31,676 nucleotides of DNA from an uncultured Faecalibacterium sp. (GCA_900765105.1 CAAFQM010000206.1:1-31676), one strand, 5' to 3'; shown: positions 15,996-24,319, numbered from the stretch's first letter. Numbers and translations: made by a program. Notes: generated by a model from the letters alone, not told the origin.

Positions 15996-18900
15996 ATGAA
16001 TACAACAAGATGGCAAAGAGCGGTATCCCTGCTCCTTTGCCTGCTCATGGCCATGAGCTTCTTTGTAATAACTGCGCCAGAAGCATATGCGGCAGAGCCA
16101 GATTGGCCGTATTTGGCAAGCATTGACGAGTATTCATTTACAAACTTTAATTTGCGTGATGATTTTCCTGCGCCGGAGAAAAACTTGAAAAAAGTAGATA
16201 TTCAGCACGTAACTAAGTTGGAAAAATGCGCCAATGTGAATACGACCGGTGCGACCACGACCTATCATGCAGGAACAATCGTCCTTTATGTTGAAACCTT
16301 ACCAACATCAGAGGATAAGAGTCCCACCGCGACTGCAAGGGCAAAATTTGGCTTCCAATTTCAGATAGGAGGCGAAGTATCCGGCACTGCAAAGAAATCC
16401 AAGGTGACTCTAAAAAATGTAGAAGAAAACTATACGGAAAAATTCTACATACCGGTAATTCTGAAGACTGATGCGGATTTTTATGATCACTCTAGAGGTA
16501 ACTGTTACATCATGACCGAAGATAAAACCGCCTATCATTATGATGTAAAAGTCCAGCAATATACGGGTGAAGCTGGCGAGGAATTGACCCTTAGTGCCGG
16601 TTCTGCAAAGCGTACTGACAAGGAAACGGCTACAGTGACGTTTAATGCTTCCGCAGCAGGCAATTACTACTATGCCCTGTATGACGAGCAGCAAACCGCA
16701 CCTGTGGTGGTGGATACCACTTCGGCTAACACAAATACGGGTACGATGGCTACGACCAACACGATCACTGTCAGCGGTATGACGAATTGTAGAACCAAGT
16801 ATCTGTATATTGTGGGTGTTGATTCGGCTGGAAAGACCAGCGCCCCGCTGGAGATCGTGATTCCCGGTATTGCATTTGAGCTCAAGCATGATAAGCAGGG
16901 ACTCCGCGGCTTTACAGTCATTGACGAAAGTGAAAACATCCTGAATGGCTGGCTGTATACAGAGGAATTTAAGGATGCCTCCGGCAAGACGATTACAAAG
17001 GCTGTTCCGGGAGAGCAGGTCACTGTGAATTTCGGTGCATTTGCCATTAACGCAGCTACACCTTTGGGCAGCGTCCATTATGATAAAGACGCTGATGTCA
17101 TTACCAGCGCAACAGGTATACGGCAGCATGTCCTGAAAAAATGGAACATCACAGGCCTGGGCGAATTTACGACGACAGAGAGAAGTTTTACTTTCACTAT
17201 GCCGGAAAACGACGTTACCATCCAAGCGGAGACTGAACTTTCCGGTGTACCGATCCAGCTTAAATCGAGTGACGCCAATGTGCAGGCCACGCTTAATTGC
17301 AGCGTCCAACTTGGCAGCGGCAGCGGCAGCGCCTGCTATTACAGTGATAAGCGCGACTGCCTCGTTGCTGGTGCCAGCGTAACGCTTAGAGCCTACTCAA
17401 TTGCGGACGGCTATGTACTGGATAAGTGGGAGATCACCAGCAACGGTACTCCCGTTGATGAGAGCAAAATCACGCGCAATGAGGATGGCAGTGCGGAGCT
17501 TACACTGGAGACGGGCGGCAACTATGTGTTTACCGCAGTCCTGCGCGAGAAGAAGTACGCCAAAGTGACCGCCGAGGTAAATGACTCGATTATGGGTAGC
17601 GCTACAGTCACCGTTGGCGAGAACATCGGCACCTCTCTGCCTCTCGTTTACGAGGGCCAGAGCGTCATTCTCACTGCTGCCCCCGGCTCACACTATATGC
17701 TGGAGCGCTGGGAGGTCAAGGATGCCGATAACAAGGATGTGACATACACCGTTGCAGAGGATGTCAACAACGTTGCCACCTTCATCATGCCTGACACCGG
17801 CAAGAGCATCACCGCCAAGGCATTCTTCAAGGTCGATCCCGAGCAGGCCAGCACGGAAAATGCCCTGACCGCAGTAGAACTGGATGTTCCCGGCGCTGCG
17901 GTATCCCGGTCGGGCAGCACGTTCACCATCACCTTGCCCGCTGGTACAAACACCAGCAAGCTGAGTGAGAAGATCCTGAAGCTGACGATCTCCGATTTAG
18001 CCACGGTCACCAAGGAAGGGGATCCTGACAAGGATTGGACGGAAGGCGCCGCCTGCGGTATGGAGCTGGATAAGGCTGCGACCTTTACGGTAACAGCGGA
18101 AAAGGGCAACACCCAGGCGTACACGATCATCATTACCAAGGCCAAAAGCAGTGAGAAGGATATTACCGCCGCTGTTCTGCTGAACCAGACCGGTGACACC
18201 ACGCCGTTTGCAAGAGCGGAAATCAGTGAAACCGAAATCACCTTTACCCTGCCTTCTGATACGGATAAGGCCGTGTTGAACAGCATCGGTATGAAATACC
18301 TGAAGCTGACTTATCCGGAATCGGCTACCGTGAAGATGAAGGATGGTTATGATGATGCGACGAATGGCGGGTACAGGTGGAGCAACGGCGACGTAATGAG
18401 CAATATGTCCATAAACTCGCCGGTCAAGTTCACCGTTACCGCCGAGGATGGCAGCACGAAGGAGTACACGATTGAGATCAAGTACACCGCCCCCAACGCT
18501 CCCACCCTGTCCGGTGGCTCTGCCACCCGCACCAGTAAGACTGCCGCAATGGTGAAATTTACCTCCAGCGAGGCGGGCAACTACTTCTACAAGGTAGTGA
18601 CCCACGGCGCGGCGGCTCCCACGGCGGATGAGATCATGAAATCCACCACCCATGGTACAGCCAGCGCAGGCGAGACGACCATCACCCTCAGCAATCTGAC
18701 CGAGGGCGCCCGTGACATCTACATCGTTGTTGTGGGTGCAGCCGGAGGCGAGAGCACTGCCCTGAAGGTGGAGATCCCCGCCTACGGCAGTGGCACTGAT
18801 ACGCCTGATACCGGCGCGTATAAGATTTCGATAAGCGCACCCAAGGGCGGTACGATCACCACCAACCGCACCAAGGCGGATGCGGGTGACGAGATCATCG

Positions 18901-19427
18901 TTACCGTAACGCCCGACAACGGCTATCAGATGGTGTCTGGTTCTCTGACCTATACGCTGGCAATAGCGGGCGGCAAAACCAAAACCATCACCAACGGACG
19001 CTTTACCATGCCTGCGGGCGATGTGTCTATCACCTGTAAGTGGGAGACGGCCACAACGACTGTCAAGGGCATCACCAGCTTCTCCATCAACGGTGTGGCC
19101 GGTGCGGTGAACAACAGCACCAATACCATTACCATCACCATGCCCCGCGGCACAGATGTGACGAAGCTGACCCCGGTTATCGCCACAAACGGCGTCAAGT
19201 CTCTGACGCCCGGTAACGGCGTAACGGTGGACTTCACCAATGCCGTGACCTACACCGCCGCCATGGAGGACGGCAGCAGCAAGACCTATACTGTTACGGT
19301 CTACGTGGACAAGGGGACGCTGGCCGATCAGTTCTGGGACAAGCTGACGGACTTTGCCACCCAAGTTCCCTGGTGGGAGTATGCAAAGCATCAGCAAAGC
19401 ACCAGCAAGTATCCCAAGTATTGGTAA
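15996..19427 (+). CDS. giant secreted multidomain adhesin-like protein
   Basis: This 1143-residue protein has a signal peptide (cleavage near AYA, residue 32) and the motif WPYL just after it, as in the previous gene. Residues 40-190 are unrecognised. Two copies of an Fn3-like unit (about 195-295 and 831-930) share GSAKRT/GSATRT, AGNYYY/AGNYFY and a 'YIVGVDSAG/IVVVGAAGG' strand. InlB/B-repeat-like units (about 420-612 and 938-1018) include YVLDKWEITSNG and YMLERWEVKD. Cadherin/DUF5018-like units lie at about 621-830 and 1021-1104. The C-terminal tail (1105-1143) has Q-F-W and HQ-S-KY motifs shared with the 1384-residue protein. No covalent anchor is seen. The ribosome site is AAAGGAGAG. The first third of the gene is clearly richer in A+T than the rest. 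A role as surface scaffold for the B12 capture proteins is inference. Confidence 0.93.
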   Translation: MNTTRWQRAVSLLLCLLMAMSFFVITAPEAYAAEPDWPYLASIDEYSFTNFNLRDDFPAPEKNLKKVDIQHVTKLEKCANVNTTGATTTYHAGTIVLYVETLPTSEDKSPTATARAKFGFQFQIGGEVSGTAKKSKVTLKNVEENYTEKFYIPVILKTDADFYDHSRGNCYIMTEDKTAYHYDVKVQQYTGEAGEELTLSAGSAKRTDKETATVTFNASAAGNYYYALYDEQQTAPVVVDTTSANTNTGTMATTNTITVSGMTNCRTKYLYIVGVDSAGKTSAPLEIVIPGIAFELKHDKQGLRGFTVIDESENILNGWLYTEEFKDASGKTITKAVPGEQVTVNFGAFAINAATPLGSVHYDKDADVITSATGIRQHVLKKWNITGLGEFTTTERSFTFTMPENDVTIQAETELSGVPIQLKSSDANVQATLNCSVQLGSGSGSACYYSDKRDCLVAGASVTLRAYSIADGYVLDKWEITSNGTPVDESKITRNEDGSAELTLETGGNYVFTAVLREKKYAKVTAEVNDSIMGSATVTVGENIGTSLPLVYEGQSVILTAAPGSHYMLERWEVKDADNKDVTYTVAEDVNNVATFIMPDTGKSITAKAFFKVDPEQASTENALTAVELDVPGAAVSRSGSTFTITLPAGTNTSKLSEKILKLTISDLATVTKEGDPDKDWTEGAACGMELDKAATFTVTAEKGNTQAYTIIITKAKSSEKDITAAVLLNQTGDTTPFARAEISETEITFTLPSDTDKAVLNSIGMKYLKLTYPESATVKMKDGYDDATNGGYRWSNGDVMSNMSINSPVKFTVTAEDGSTKEYTIEIKYTAPNAPTLSGGSATRTSKTAAMVKFTSSEAGNYFYKVVTHGAAAPTADEIMKSTTHGTASAGETTITLSNLTEGARDIYIVVVGAAGGESTALKVEIPAYGSGTDTPDTGAYKISISAPKGGTITTNRTKADAGDEIIVTVTPDNGYQMVSGSLTYTLAIAGGKTKTITNGRFTMPAGDVSITCKWETATTTVKGITSFSINGVAGAVNNSTNTITITMPRGTDVTKLTPVIATNGVKSLTPGNGVTVDFTNAVTYTAAMEDGSSKTYTVTVYVDKGTLADQFWDKLTDFATQVPWWEYAKHQQSTSKYPKYW

Positions 19428-19446
19428 GTAGTTTTCTCTACGCAAG

Positions 19447-19480
19447 GGAGGCTGCCGGCAACGCCGGCAGCCTCCTTCTT
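19447..19480 (+). terminator. terminator of the B12 cluster
   Basis: A 13-bp perfect stem (19447-19459 with 19463-19475) with an AAC loop is followed by TTCTTATTTT. It closes the plus-strand cluster and abuts the convergent minus-strand DNA-repair genes; the minus-strand side lacks a T-tract. Confidence 0.88.
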
Positions 19481-19727
19481 ATTTTCCATCCTTCGCTGCT
19501 ACGAACCAGCGGCCTTTTTCAAACCAGAGATAACTCTCCCTGCCCCGTATGCGGCAGGTATATCTCTCTCCCACGCCACCTACACTTTGGCAGGCTGCGC
19601 GGCGCACATCCAGTATCTTGTCGATATGATATCTGCGCATTTCGTCAAACTCGATCTCGATAGGACGCATCTTCCCGTTGGCGTCAAAATGCACTGTCAC
19701 CGGCACATACTTCTTTTCAAGTTCCAT
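19479..19727 (-). CDS. small conserved-looking partner of the Y-family polymerase
   Basis: This 82-residue protein begins 11 bases after the polymerase stop codon, and that stop lies inside its purine-rich ribosome site, so the two are co-translated. It has no membrane segment or signal. Visible features are KYVPVTVHFDANGKMRPIEI, a mixed alpha/beta start, YTCRIRGRESYLWFEKGRWF towards the end, and a small basic surface. I do not recognise a family. It is not the YolD protein that often accompanies UmuC-type polymerases in Bacilli, but it holds the same position. Function unknown; a polymerase accessory role is a guess from context. Confidence 0.75.
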   Translation of the reverse strand: MELEKKYVPVTVHFDANGKMRPIEIEFDEMRRYHIDKILDVRRAACQSVGGVGERYTCRIRGRESYLWFEKGRWFVAAKDGK

Positions 19728-19738
19728 GGATATTCCCC

Positions 19739-20986
19739 CTATCCTGCGAAGTAGCCTATCGGATGCACGGTATGGTCATCCTTGGGATTGATACAGCCCA
19801 ATGCCGGGTCAGACATGGTGATAGCGCGGCGCACACTCATATAGCCATATCGCTGCCGCAGCCTGTCCACGGCTACGTCGATCTGCTCCCATGCGCTCCG
19901 ATGCCTATCATTATCGAAAAGCGATGTTTGTATCCCCATAGCCGCATCTACCAGTTCGGCGCCGCGCACACCAATGCTGCGTACCGGCAGCGTCCACGGA
20001 TAGCTGCGACGGAACAGGTCGAACGCCGCTTCTGCGATCTCCGCACTGGAGCAGGTGGGAACTGCCAGTTTCTTTTGCCGGCAGTACCAATGCAGCTCCG
20101 TATCCCGGACAGCAACTTCGACCACCGTACACTTTGATGCCAGCTCCCGCATTCTGCAGGCGACGCTTTCCGCCAACAGATACAGCATGAGACGCACATC
20201 ATCGTCGCTCACCAGATCGCGCGGCGTGGTGGCGCTGTTGCCTACCGATTTTATGGCACGGATATGATCACTGCGCTGCACAGGCGATACATCAAGCCCG
20301 TTGGCGAAAGTGTGCAGCACCAGCCCCATTTTCCCCAGCTTGTATTCCAGAAGCTTCGGCGACGCCTCGGCAAGCTGCCCGATGGTATGAATCCCAACAC
20401 CACGCAGCTTGCGCTCTGTGGCAGGACCAACATAGAGTAAATCGGTTGCTGGCAGCGGATAGACAATTTCTTTATAGTTATCCCGCTCGATACGGGTGAT
20501 GGCATCCGGCTTTTTATAGTCACTACCCAGCTTCGCCGTGATCTTATTGTCGGAAACGCCGATGCTGGCGGTGATCCCCAACTCAAACTTGATCCGCTCG
20601 CTGATCTCTTCAGCAATACTCACGGCCGAACCGAACAGACTGACGCTGCCGGTCACATCCAACCAGCTTTCATCAAGGCCAAACGGTTCGATCTGGTCGG
20701 TGTATTTCTCGTAAATCTCGCGAGCCATCTTACTGAATCGGATATACTCCCTCATATCGGCAGACAGCACCACCAGATCAGGACAGACCTGTTTCGCCTG
20801 CCAAATGGCCATGCCTGTCTTGACGCCGCGTGGCTTCGCTACATAGTTGGCGGTGAGGACGATTCCATGGCGGGCCTCTGGATCACCACAGACCGCCACC
20901 GGCTTTTGCCGCAGCGCAGGGCGACGTTGACATTCTACAGATGCGTAAAATGCGTTCATATCTACGTGTAGAATATGCCGTCCCAT
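19739..20986 (-). CDS. dinB: Y-family DNA polymerase (DinB/UmuC type)
   Basis: This 415-residue translesion polymerase copies damaged templates after DNA damage. The catalytic carboxylates are present: Asp9 in HVDMNAFYASVE and Asp105/Glu106 in PFGLDESWLDVTG. Helix-hairpin-helix residues follow (VGPATERKLRGVGIHTIGQL, 186-205), then the little-finger domain. QTSLF at 353-357 fits the sliding-clamp binding motif. The start MGRHILHVDMNAFYAS is typical and AGGAGGA is upstream. A LexA-type box lies in its promoter. It resembles the Clostridia branch often called DNA polymerase IV or UmuC-like and carries a C-terminal tail of about 58 residues after the clamp motif. The downstream 82-residue gene is in the same transcript. 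Confidence 0.95.
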   Translation of the reverse strand: MGRHILHVDMNAFYASVECQRRPALRQKPVAVCGDPEARHGIVLTANYVAKPRGVKTGMAIWQAKQVCPDLVVLSADMREYIRFSKMAREIYEKYTDQIEPFGLDESWLDVTGSVSLFGSAVSIAEEISERIKFELGITASIGVSDNKITAKLGSDYKKPDAITRIERDNYKEIVYPLPATDLLYVGPATERKLRGVGIHTIGQLAEASPKLLEYKLGKMGLVLHTFANGLDVSPVQRSDHIRAIKSVGNSATTPRDLVSDDDVRLMLYLLAESVACRMRELASKCTVVEVAVRDTELHWYCRQKKLAVPTCSSAEIAEAAFDLFRRSYPWTLPVRSIGVRGAELVDAAMGIQTSLFDNDRHRSAWEQIDVAVDRLRQRYGYMSVRRAITMSDPALGCINPKDDHTVHPIGYFAG

Positions 20987-21019
20987 CTATCCGTCCTCCT
21001 CTCAGTTTTCTCAAACATT

Positions 21020-21048
21020 ATATTAGAACATAAGTTCTATATGTGCAA
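21020..21048 (-). promoter_or_regulatory. SOS-regulated promoter with LexA box
   Basis: On the minus strand TTGCAC (21048-21043) and TAATAT (21025-21020) are 17 bases apart. The spacer and -10 contain the palindrome AGAACATAAGTTCT (21025-21038), with GAAC-N4-GTTC as in the Gram-positive LexA box (consensus CGAACnnnnGTTCG). LexA bound here would block polymerase, so dinB should be induced by DNA damage. The palindrome is visible; LexA binding is inference. Confidence 0.78.
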
Positions 21049-21109
21049 GAGGTAAATACTGTCGGCACAGCTCATGGCTGTCATTTTGACGACACAAAAT
21101 ATAGGAGGC

Positions 21110-21232
21110 ATGTCTGTACAGTTCTTACAGCGGTTGTGTGGTGATGGACATGTACTCAGAGATAATGGCAGGGCTGCAAGGAAAAATTCTATGCTTTATA
21201 CAAAAGCCTTACCCCCAAACGGCGCCGCTTAA
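21110..21232 (+). CDS. possible small ORF, divergent from dinB
   Basis: ATAGGAGGC directly before ATG at 21110 opens a 40-codon frame: MSVQFLQRLCGDGHVLRDNG, then a basic stretch and a TAA at 21230. No domain is seen. The ribosome site is good but spacing is short (about 3-4 bases after GGAGG). It may be a leader remnant or a relic of a truncated gene. The following stretch, 21233-21469, contains no gene that I can support and no clear promoter. Confidence 0.22.
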   Translation: MSVQFLQRLCGDGHVLRDNGRAARKNSMLYTKALPPNGAA

Positions 21233-21469
21233 AAATCTTGCTATCCTCCGTTGTATATCGTAAAATATACACATATGGCATAAAACCTCGAATTACATAT
21301 GCTCTATGCGGAGCTAAAATTGACAAAAGCGCATCTCGTTGCTCCGGGAAATAACGACCCTTGCAGATGCAATGAATGTAGGTTAACGAAGGTGGCTCAA
21401 TGAGCACTTGAGACAAGCATAAAACAACATCGAGGAAAGAAAATAAGTAAAGAAGAGAGAGAAACAATT

Positions 21470-21994
21470 GTGATAGTTTTTTTATCAATGCTTGAAACTG
21501 ACGCAGAGCGTCAGCTATTCATGGAGCTGTATGAGCAATATGGTGGCGCAATGCTTCGGGTTGCACGACGATACTTTTTGGAAGATCCGGCCATGGCAGA
21601 GGATGCAGTTCAAAATGCATGGCTAAGAATTGCTGAGAGGTTTTCCAGAATTCAAGCGATACCGTGTAAGAAACGAGGAGGCTATCTCGTTGTAATTGTA
21701 AAGAACGAATCAATTTCTTTGTTACGTAGGCGACATCAGGAACTACCGTTTGATGAGGCTACTTCGGGAGGAGAGTCTAACTTCGAAACCGACAATACAG
21801 AAGACATCATAGAAATAATACGGGCAATGCCAGAAACATACAGAGCAGTTTTGGAAATGCGATTTGTGGAAGAGATGAGTACAAAAGAGATTGCTGCGAT
21901 GTTGGGTTTGAAAGAGTCGGCTGTCGATGTTCGAATTCATAGGGGCCGAGCTCTGCTGATGAATAAATTGAGAGAGGAGGGAATTACACCATGA
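21470..21994 (+). CDS. ECF-type RNA polymerase sigma factor
   Basis: This 174-residue sigma-70-family protein has region 2 (about 15-85: LFMELYEQYGGAMLRVARRY, then DPAMAEDAVQNAWLRIAE for -10 recognition) and region 4 (about 115-168: MPETYRAVLEMRFVEEMSTK, EIAAMLGLKESAVDVRIHRG with a helix-turn-helix). Region 3 is missing, as is usual for ECF sigmas. I took the GTG at 21470, preceded by AGAGAGAG; ATG at 21488 is the alternative and removes six residues. The stop overlaps the next gene by 4 bases (ATGA), the usual coupling for a sigma and anti-sigma pair. It should direct polymerase to a small regulon, perhaps the secreted genes downstream. Confidence 0.93.
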   Translation: MIVFLSMLETDAERQLFMELYEQYGGAMLRVARRYFLEDPAMAEDAVQNAWLRIAERFSRIQAIPCKKRGGYLVVIVKNESISLLRRRHQELPFDEATSGGESNFETDNTEDIIEIIRAMPETYRAVLEMRFVEEMSTKEIAAMLGLKESAVDVRIHRGRALLMNKLREEGITP

Positions 21995-22695
21995 AAAATG
22001 CAGCAGAAGATGTTCTCTTGAAGAATATTCTGTTAGATGCGGCTTGCGTAGAGTTTGAGGAAGAACTATCTAACAAAGAAGCGGTTACTACATCTCCGCG
22101 TTTTCGGCGCCAGATGCGAGACATGGTGAAGAATCCTGCACGTTGGGCTCGTCGAAAGCGTAGGCCAATTTGGAAGCAAGCTTTGCAAATAGCGGCAATC
22201 TTTATGGTTGTTTCTGTCCTCTCCTTTGGGTTTGTTGCGGTAGCAATTCCCAGCGCTCATGCAGCAATCGTCGAATGGCTTACAGAAAAATATGAGAATA
22301 GTATTATTTATCGGTTTTGGGGAGCGCAAGACTCTGGAGAAATGCCGGAGTATGGGATTGCACAGATTCCCTATGGTTATTATGAGACAACAGATTCTTT
22401 GGAACTCATCAATAATTCAGAAAAAACCTATGTGAATGGAAAGGGAGATACCATTCGGCTTGAATATTTAAGAGTAGAAGATGGATCTGCCATAGTAATA
22501 GATACGGAGGCTATGGAGGTATCGGAGATTGAAGTTAGTGGGAAACCTGGTCATTTGTATATTTCACAAAATCACGAGCAGACGAATTGTATAACTTGGT
22601 ATGATGCTGAACAGGGAATTCAGTTTATGATTGATGGATATCTCACAGCGGATGAGCTTATAGGTATGGCTGAGAGTGTCGAACTCAAAGAGTAA
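21991..22695 (+). CDS. membrane DUF4367 protein, probable anti-sigma factor
   Basis: This 234-residue protein has a cytoplasmic N-terminus (about 1-63, ending in a basic RRKRRP stretch), one membrane helix (about 65-86, IAAIFMVVSVLSFGFVAVAI) and an extracellular domain. The C-terminal half, about 120-232, fits DUF4367 (PF14285): YGIAQIPYGYYETT, NCITWYDAEQGIQFMIDGYL and AESVELKE. Such proteins are commonly encoded directly after ECF sigma factors in Clostridia and are thought to hold the sigma at the membrane until an outside signal. GAGGAGGGAAT is its ribosome site. What the outer domain senses is unknown. Confidence 0.9.
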   Translation: MKNAAEDVLLKNILLDAACVEFEEELSNKEAVTTSPRFRRQMRDMVKNPARWARRKRRPIWKQALQIAAIFMVVSVLSFGFVAVAIPSAHAAIVEWLTEKYENSIIYRFWGAQDSGEMPEYGIAQIPYGYYETTDSLELINNSEKTYVNGKGDTIRLEYLRVEDGSAIVIDTEAMEVSEIEVSGKPGHLYISQNHEQTNCITWYDAEQGIQFMIDGYLTADELIGMAESVELKE

Positions 22696-22712
22696 AAATT
22701 TTTTTAGTAAAA

Positions 22713-22741
22713 TGTAAGAAAGCATCCCCCTTACTGCGTTA
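22713..22741 (+). promoter_or_regulatory. candidate ECF-sigma promoter
   Basis: TGTAAG (22713-22718) and CGTTA (22737-22741) are 18 bases apart, close to the usual ECF spacing, and resemble the TGTAA/CGTnA elements recognised by many ECF sigmas. It lies 52 bases before the secreted gene at 22794. I did not find an equally good copy before the sigma gene itself. Confidence 0.4.
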
Positions 22742-22793
22742 ATAGGGCATGAGCACAAAAGTGCCAAGTCTAACGCGGGAAGGGGGTGTTTTT

Positions 22794-23159
22794 ATGCGGA
22801 AAAGGATTTTTCCTCTGATGGTTGTGGTTATGATTATGATATCAATGATGGTGACAACAGCGTCAGCTGCAGTAAGTCTAAGAGCAATTTCCGGAAGACC
22901 AACGTTACGGATTTCAGGAACAACAGCGTATTGTGTAGGTAAATACAGCAGCGGCAATAAGAACGATGAGATTGCCATCACGATCACATTAAAGCAGGGA
23001 GAGAAAATAATAGATTCCTGGAGTGCGTCTGGAAAGGGTACGGTCATTATTTCGGAAACCTGCTCGGTGACAGCTAAAAAAACATACGCGCTTGTTTTAG
23101 AAGCAACCGTTAATGGGAAAAGCAAGCCGGGAGTCACCGTTACAGCAACAGGGGTCTGA
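22794..23159 (+). CDS. small secreted beta-rich protein
   Basis: This protein of 121 residues starts at 22794 with AAGGGGG upstream; a start 45 bases earlier would place a long charged stretch before the signal peptide. The signal peptide (MRKRIFPLMVVVMIMISMMV, cleavage near ASA) is followed by about 95 residues of probable beta-sandwich: LRISGTTAYCVGKYSSGNK, EIAITITLKQGEKIIDSWSA, KKTYALVLEATVNGK. Two cysteines (in AYCVG and ETCSV) could form a disulfide. It resembles small secreted Clostridia proteins sometimes grouped as DUF6147, but I am not certain. It lies just after a candidate ECF promoter and may be a member of that regulon. Confidence 0.8.
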   Translation: MRKRIFPLMVVVMIMISMMVTTASAAVSLRAISGRPTLRISGTTAYCVGKYSSGNKNDEIAITITLKQGEKIIDSWSASGKGTVIISETCSVTAKKTYALVLEATVNGKSKPGVTVTATGV

Positions 23160-23365
23160 TTCCAACATGGCAAATGTGTAAAATCAATGATGTGAAAGCT
23201 GGGAAGCTCAAAGCGATTATTTATTCGCACAAAGAGACAAGACTTCATGATTATTATTCTTGTTGGAATTGAATCGATTTCCTTTGACTGTGTAGTGCGG
23301 AGTGAACTAAGCAGGAACACTTAAAAATATCTGCAAAATAAGATTATGAGAGGATATAAGATTAC

Positions 23366-24094
23366 ATGAAAAAGACGCAGACCATTCGAGTATTGACAGC
23401 TATGCTGATTATGACTCTGCTGTTAACGAGTCTTCCCACAACTGTATTTGCGGCGCAGACATCAGAAGGCGGCGGAACAAGTACGCAGTCCGTCATGGTT
23501 CCGACCACGAGGCGCTATTGGACGTATACTAAAAAAGACGCCGGTACAGGAACGTCTGGCGGATGGGAGTTGTTTTATGAAGGTGAACCGGCAACGGCGG
23601 CGGGAGAGACTGATACAGCAGCTGCGGGAGTCTCCTACACGCATACCTATTCTGGCTCATTCGGAGTGGGAGTTAAGGATAAAGTGCAAGGTGAATTAGG
23701 ATATAGCTTTGGAAAGACTACGGAGTTTTCTGTTTCGAGAACAAGCAGAGCTCTCAAGAAGGGCGAGTATGTAAAAGCCTACTACATGAAGAATTATAAG
23801 CTGACAACGATTAAGCAGACGGAGTATAAAAATGTCTCCGGATGGAAGCAAAGCTATCCTGGAGGTCCTTATACTTATATTGACGAAACATCAGCGACTG
23901 GAAATGAGAAGACAGCTACTGCAAAGCAGGCAATTCTGCCAAAGCTCAAACTGGAATATTTTTCCTCAACAACAGCAACCTCTGCTGCAATGGCTATGCA
24001 GATCAACGGGTTTTCTGAAAAACCGGCCTATGTAGAGTATTATGATTATGTTGATGGTCAGTATGTCCTTGTTGATACTGAAGTAAGGCAGTAA
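23366..24094 (+). CDS. secreted beta-rich protein, aerolysin-like pattern
   Basis: This 242-residue protein has a signal peptide (cleavage near VFA-AQ, residue 29). The mature part is rich in T, S, G, Y and K. A stretch at about 90-145 (THTYSGSFGVGVKDKVQGEL, YSFGKTTEFSVSRTSRALKK, GEYVKAYYMKNYKLTTI) alternates small/polar with hydrophobic residues as in the long pore-forming strands of aerolysin/ETX-MTX2 proteins; this is a pattern impression only. It has no membrane segment apart from the signal. The gap before it (23160-23365) holds no supported gene. The next gene begins one base after its stop, so the two are translated together. Confidence 0.85.
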   Translation: MKKTQTIRVLTAMLIMTLLLTSLPTTVFAAQTSEGGGTSTQSVMVPTTRRYWTYTKKDAGTGTSGGWELFYEGEPATAAGETDTAAAGVSYTHTYSGSFGVGVKDKVQGELGYSFGKTTEFSVSRTSRALKKGEYVKAYYMKNYKLTTIKQTEYKNVSGWKQSYPGGPYTYIDETSATGNEKTATAKQAILPKLKLEYFSSTTATSAAMAMQINGFSEKPAYVEYYDYVDGQYVLVDTEVRQ

Positions 24095-24095
24095 G

Positions 24096-24317
24096 ATGAA
24101 AGGCGCAGGATATATCGTTATCGCCTTGGGTTTAACCAGTATATCAGTGCTGATTACGATCGCATGGGTTGGCTATCTTATGGGAGGACTAAAGGAAACA
24201 TATTGGCTCACGATTGAGCCATACTTACAAGGATTTGCAGTTCCCTTTATACTTTCTCTGGCATGCATAGTAATGGGGATTGTAATGATAACTCGCTCTG
24301 ATAAGAGCGAAAAATGA
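24096..24317 (+). CDS. two-helix membrane protein
   Basis: This 73-residue protein is nearly all membrane: one helix at about 5-29 and another at about 44-66, with a short charged C-terminus (RSDKSEK). It begins one base after the stop of the secreted protein at 23366, so expression is tied to it. No family is recognised. Possible roles are immunity, export help or anchoring for the secreted neighbour; these are guesses from position. Confidence 0.8.
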   Translation: MKGAGYIVIALGLTSISVLITIAWVGYLMGGLKETYWLTIEPYLQGFAVPFILSLACIVMGIVMITRSDKSEK

Positions 24318-24319
24318 AA

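Noticed and set aside
13038..16016. 992-codon minus-strand open frame opposite the giant-protein gene
   Set aside because: It mirrors the repeat-rich coding strand; codon bias produces long antisense frames in such genes. No domain or start signal is seen.
19479..19727. YolD-like polymerase partner
   Set aside because: The position fits, but the sequence lacks the recognisable YolD pattern, so only a neutral description is given.
21300..21345. Sigma-A promoter from TTGACA near 21319
   Set aside because: No acceptable -10 hexamer is found 16-18 bases downstream.
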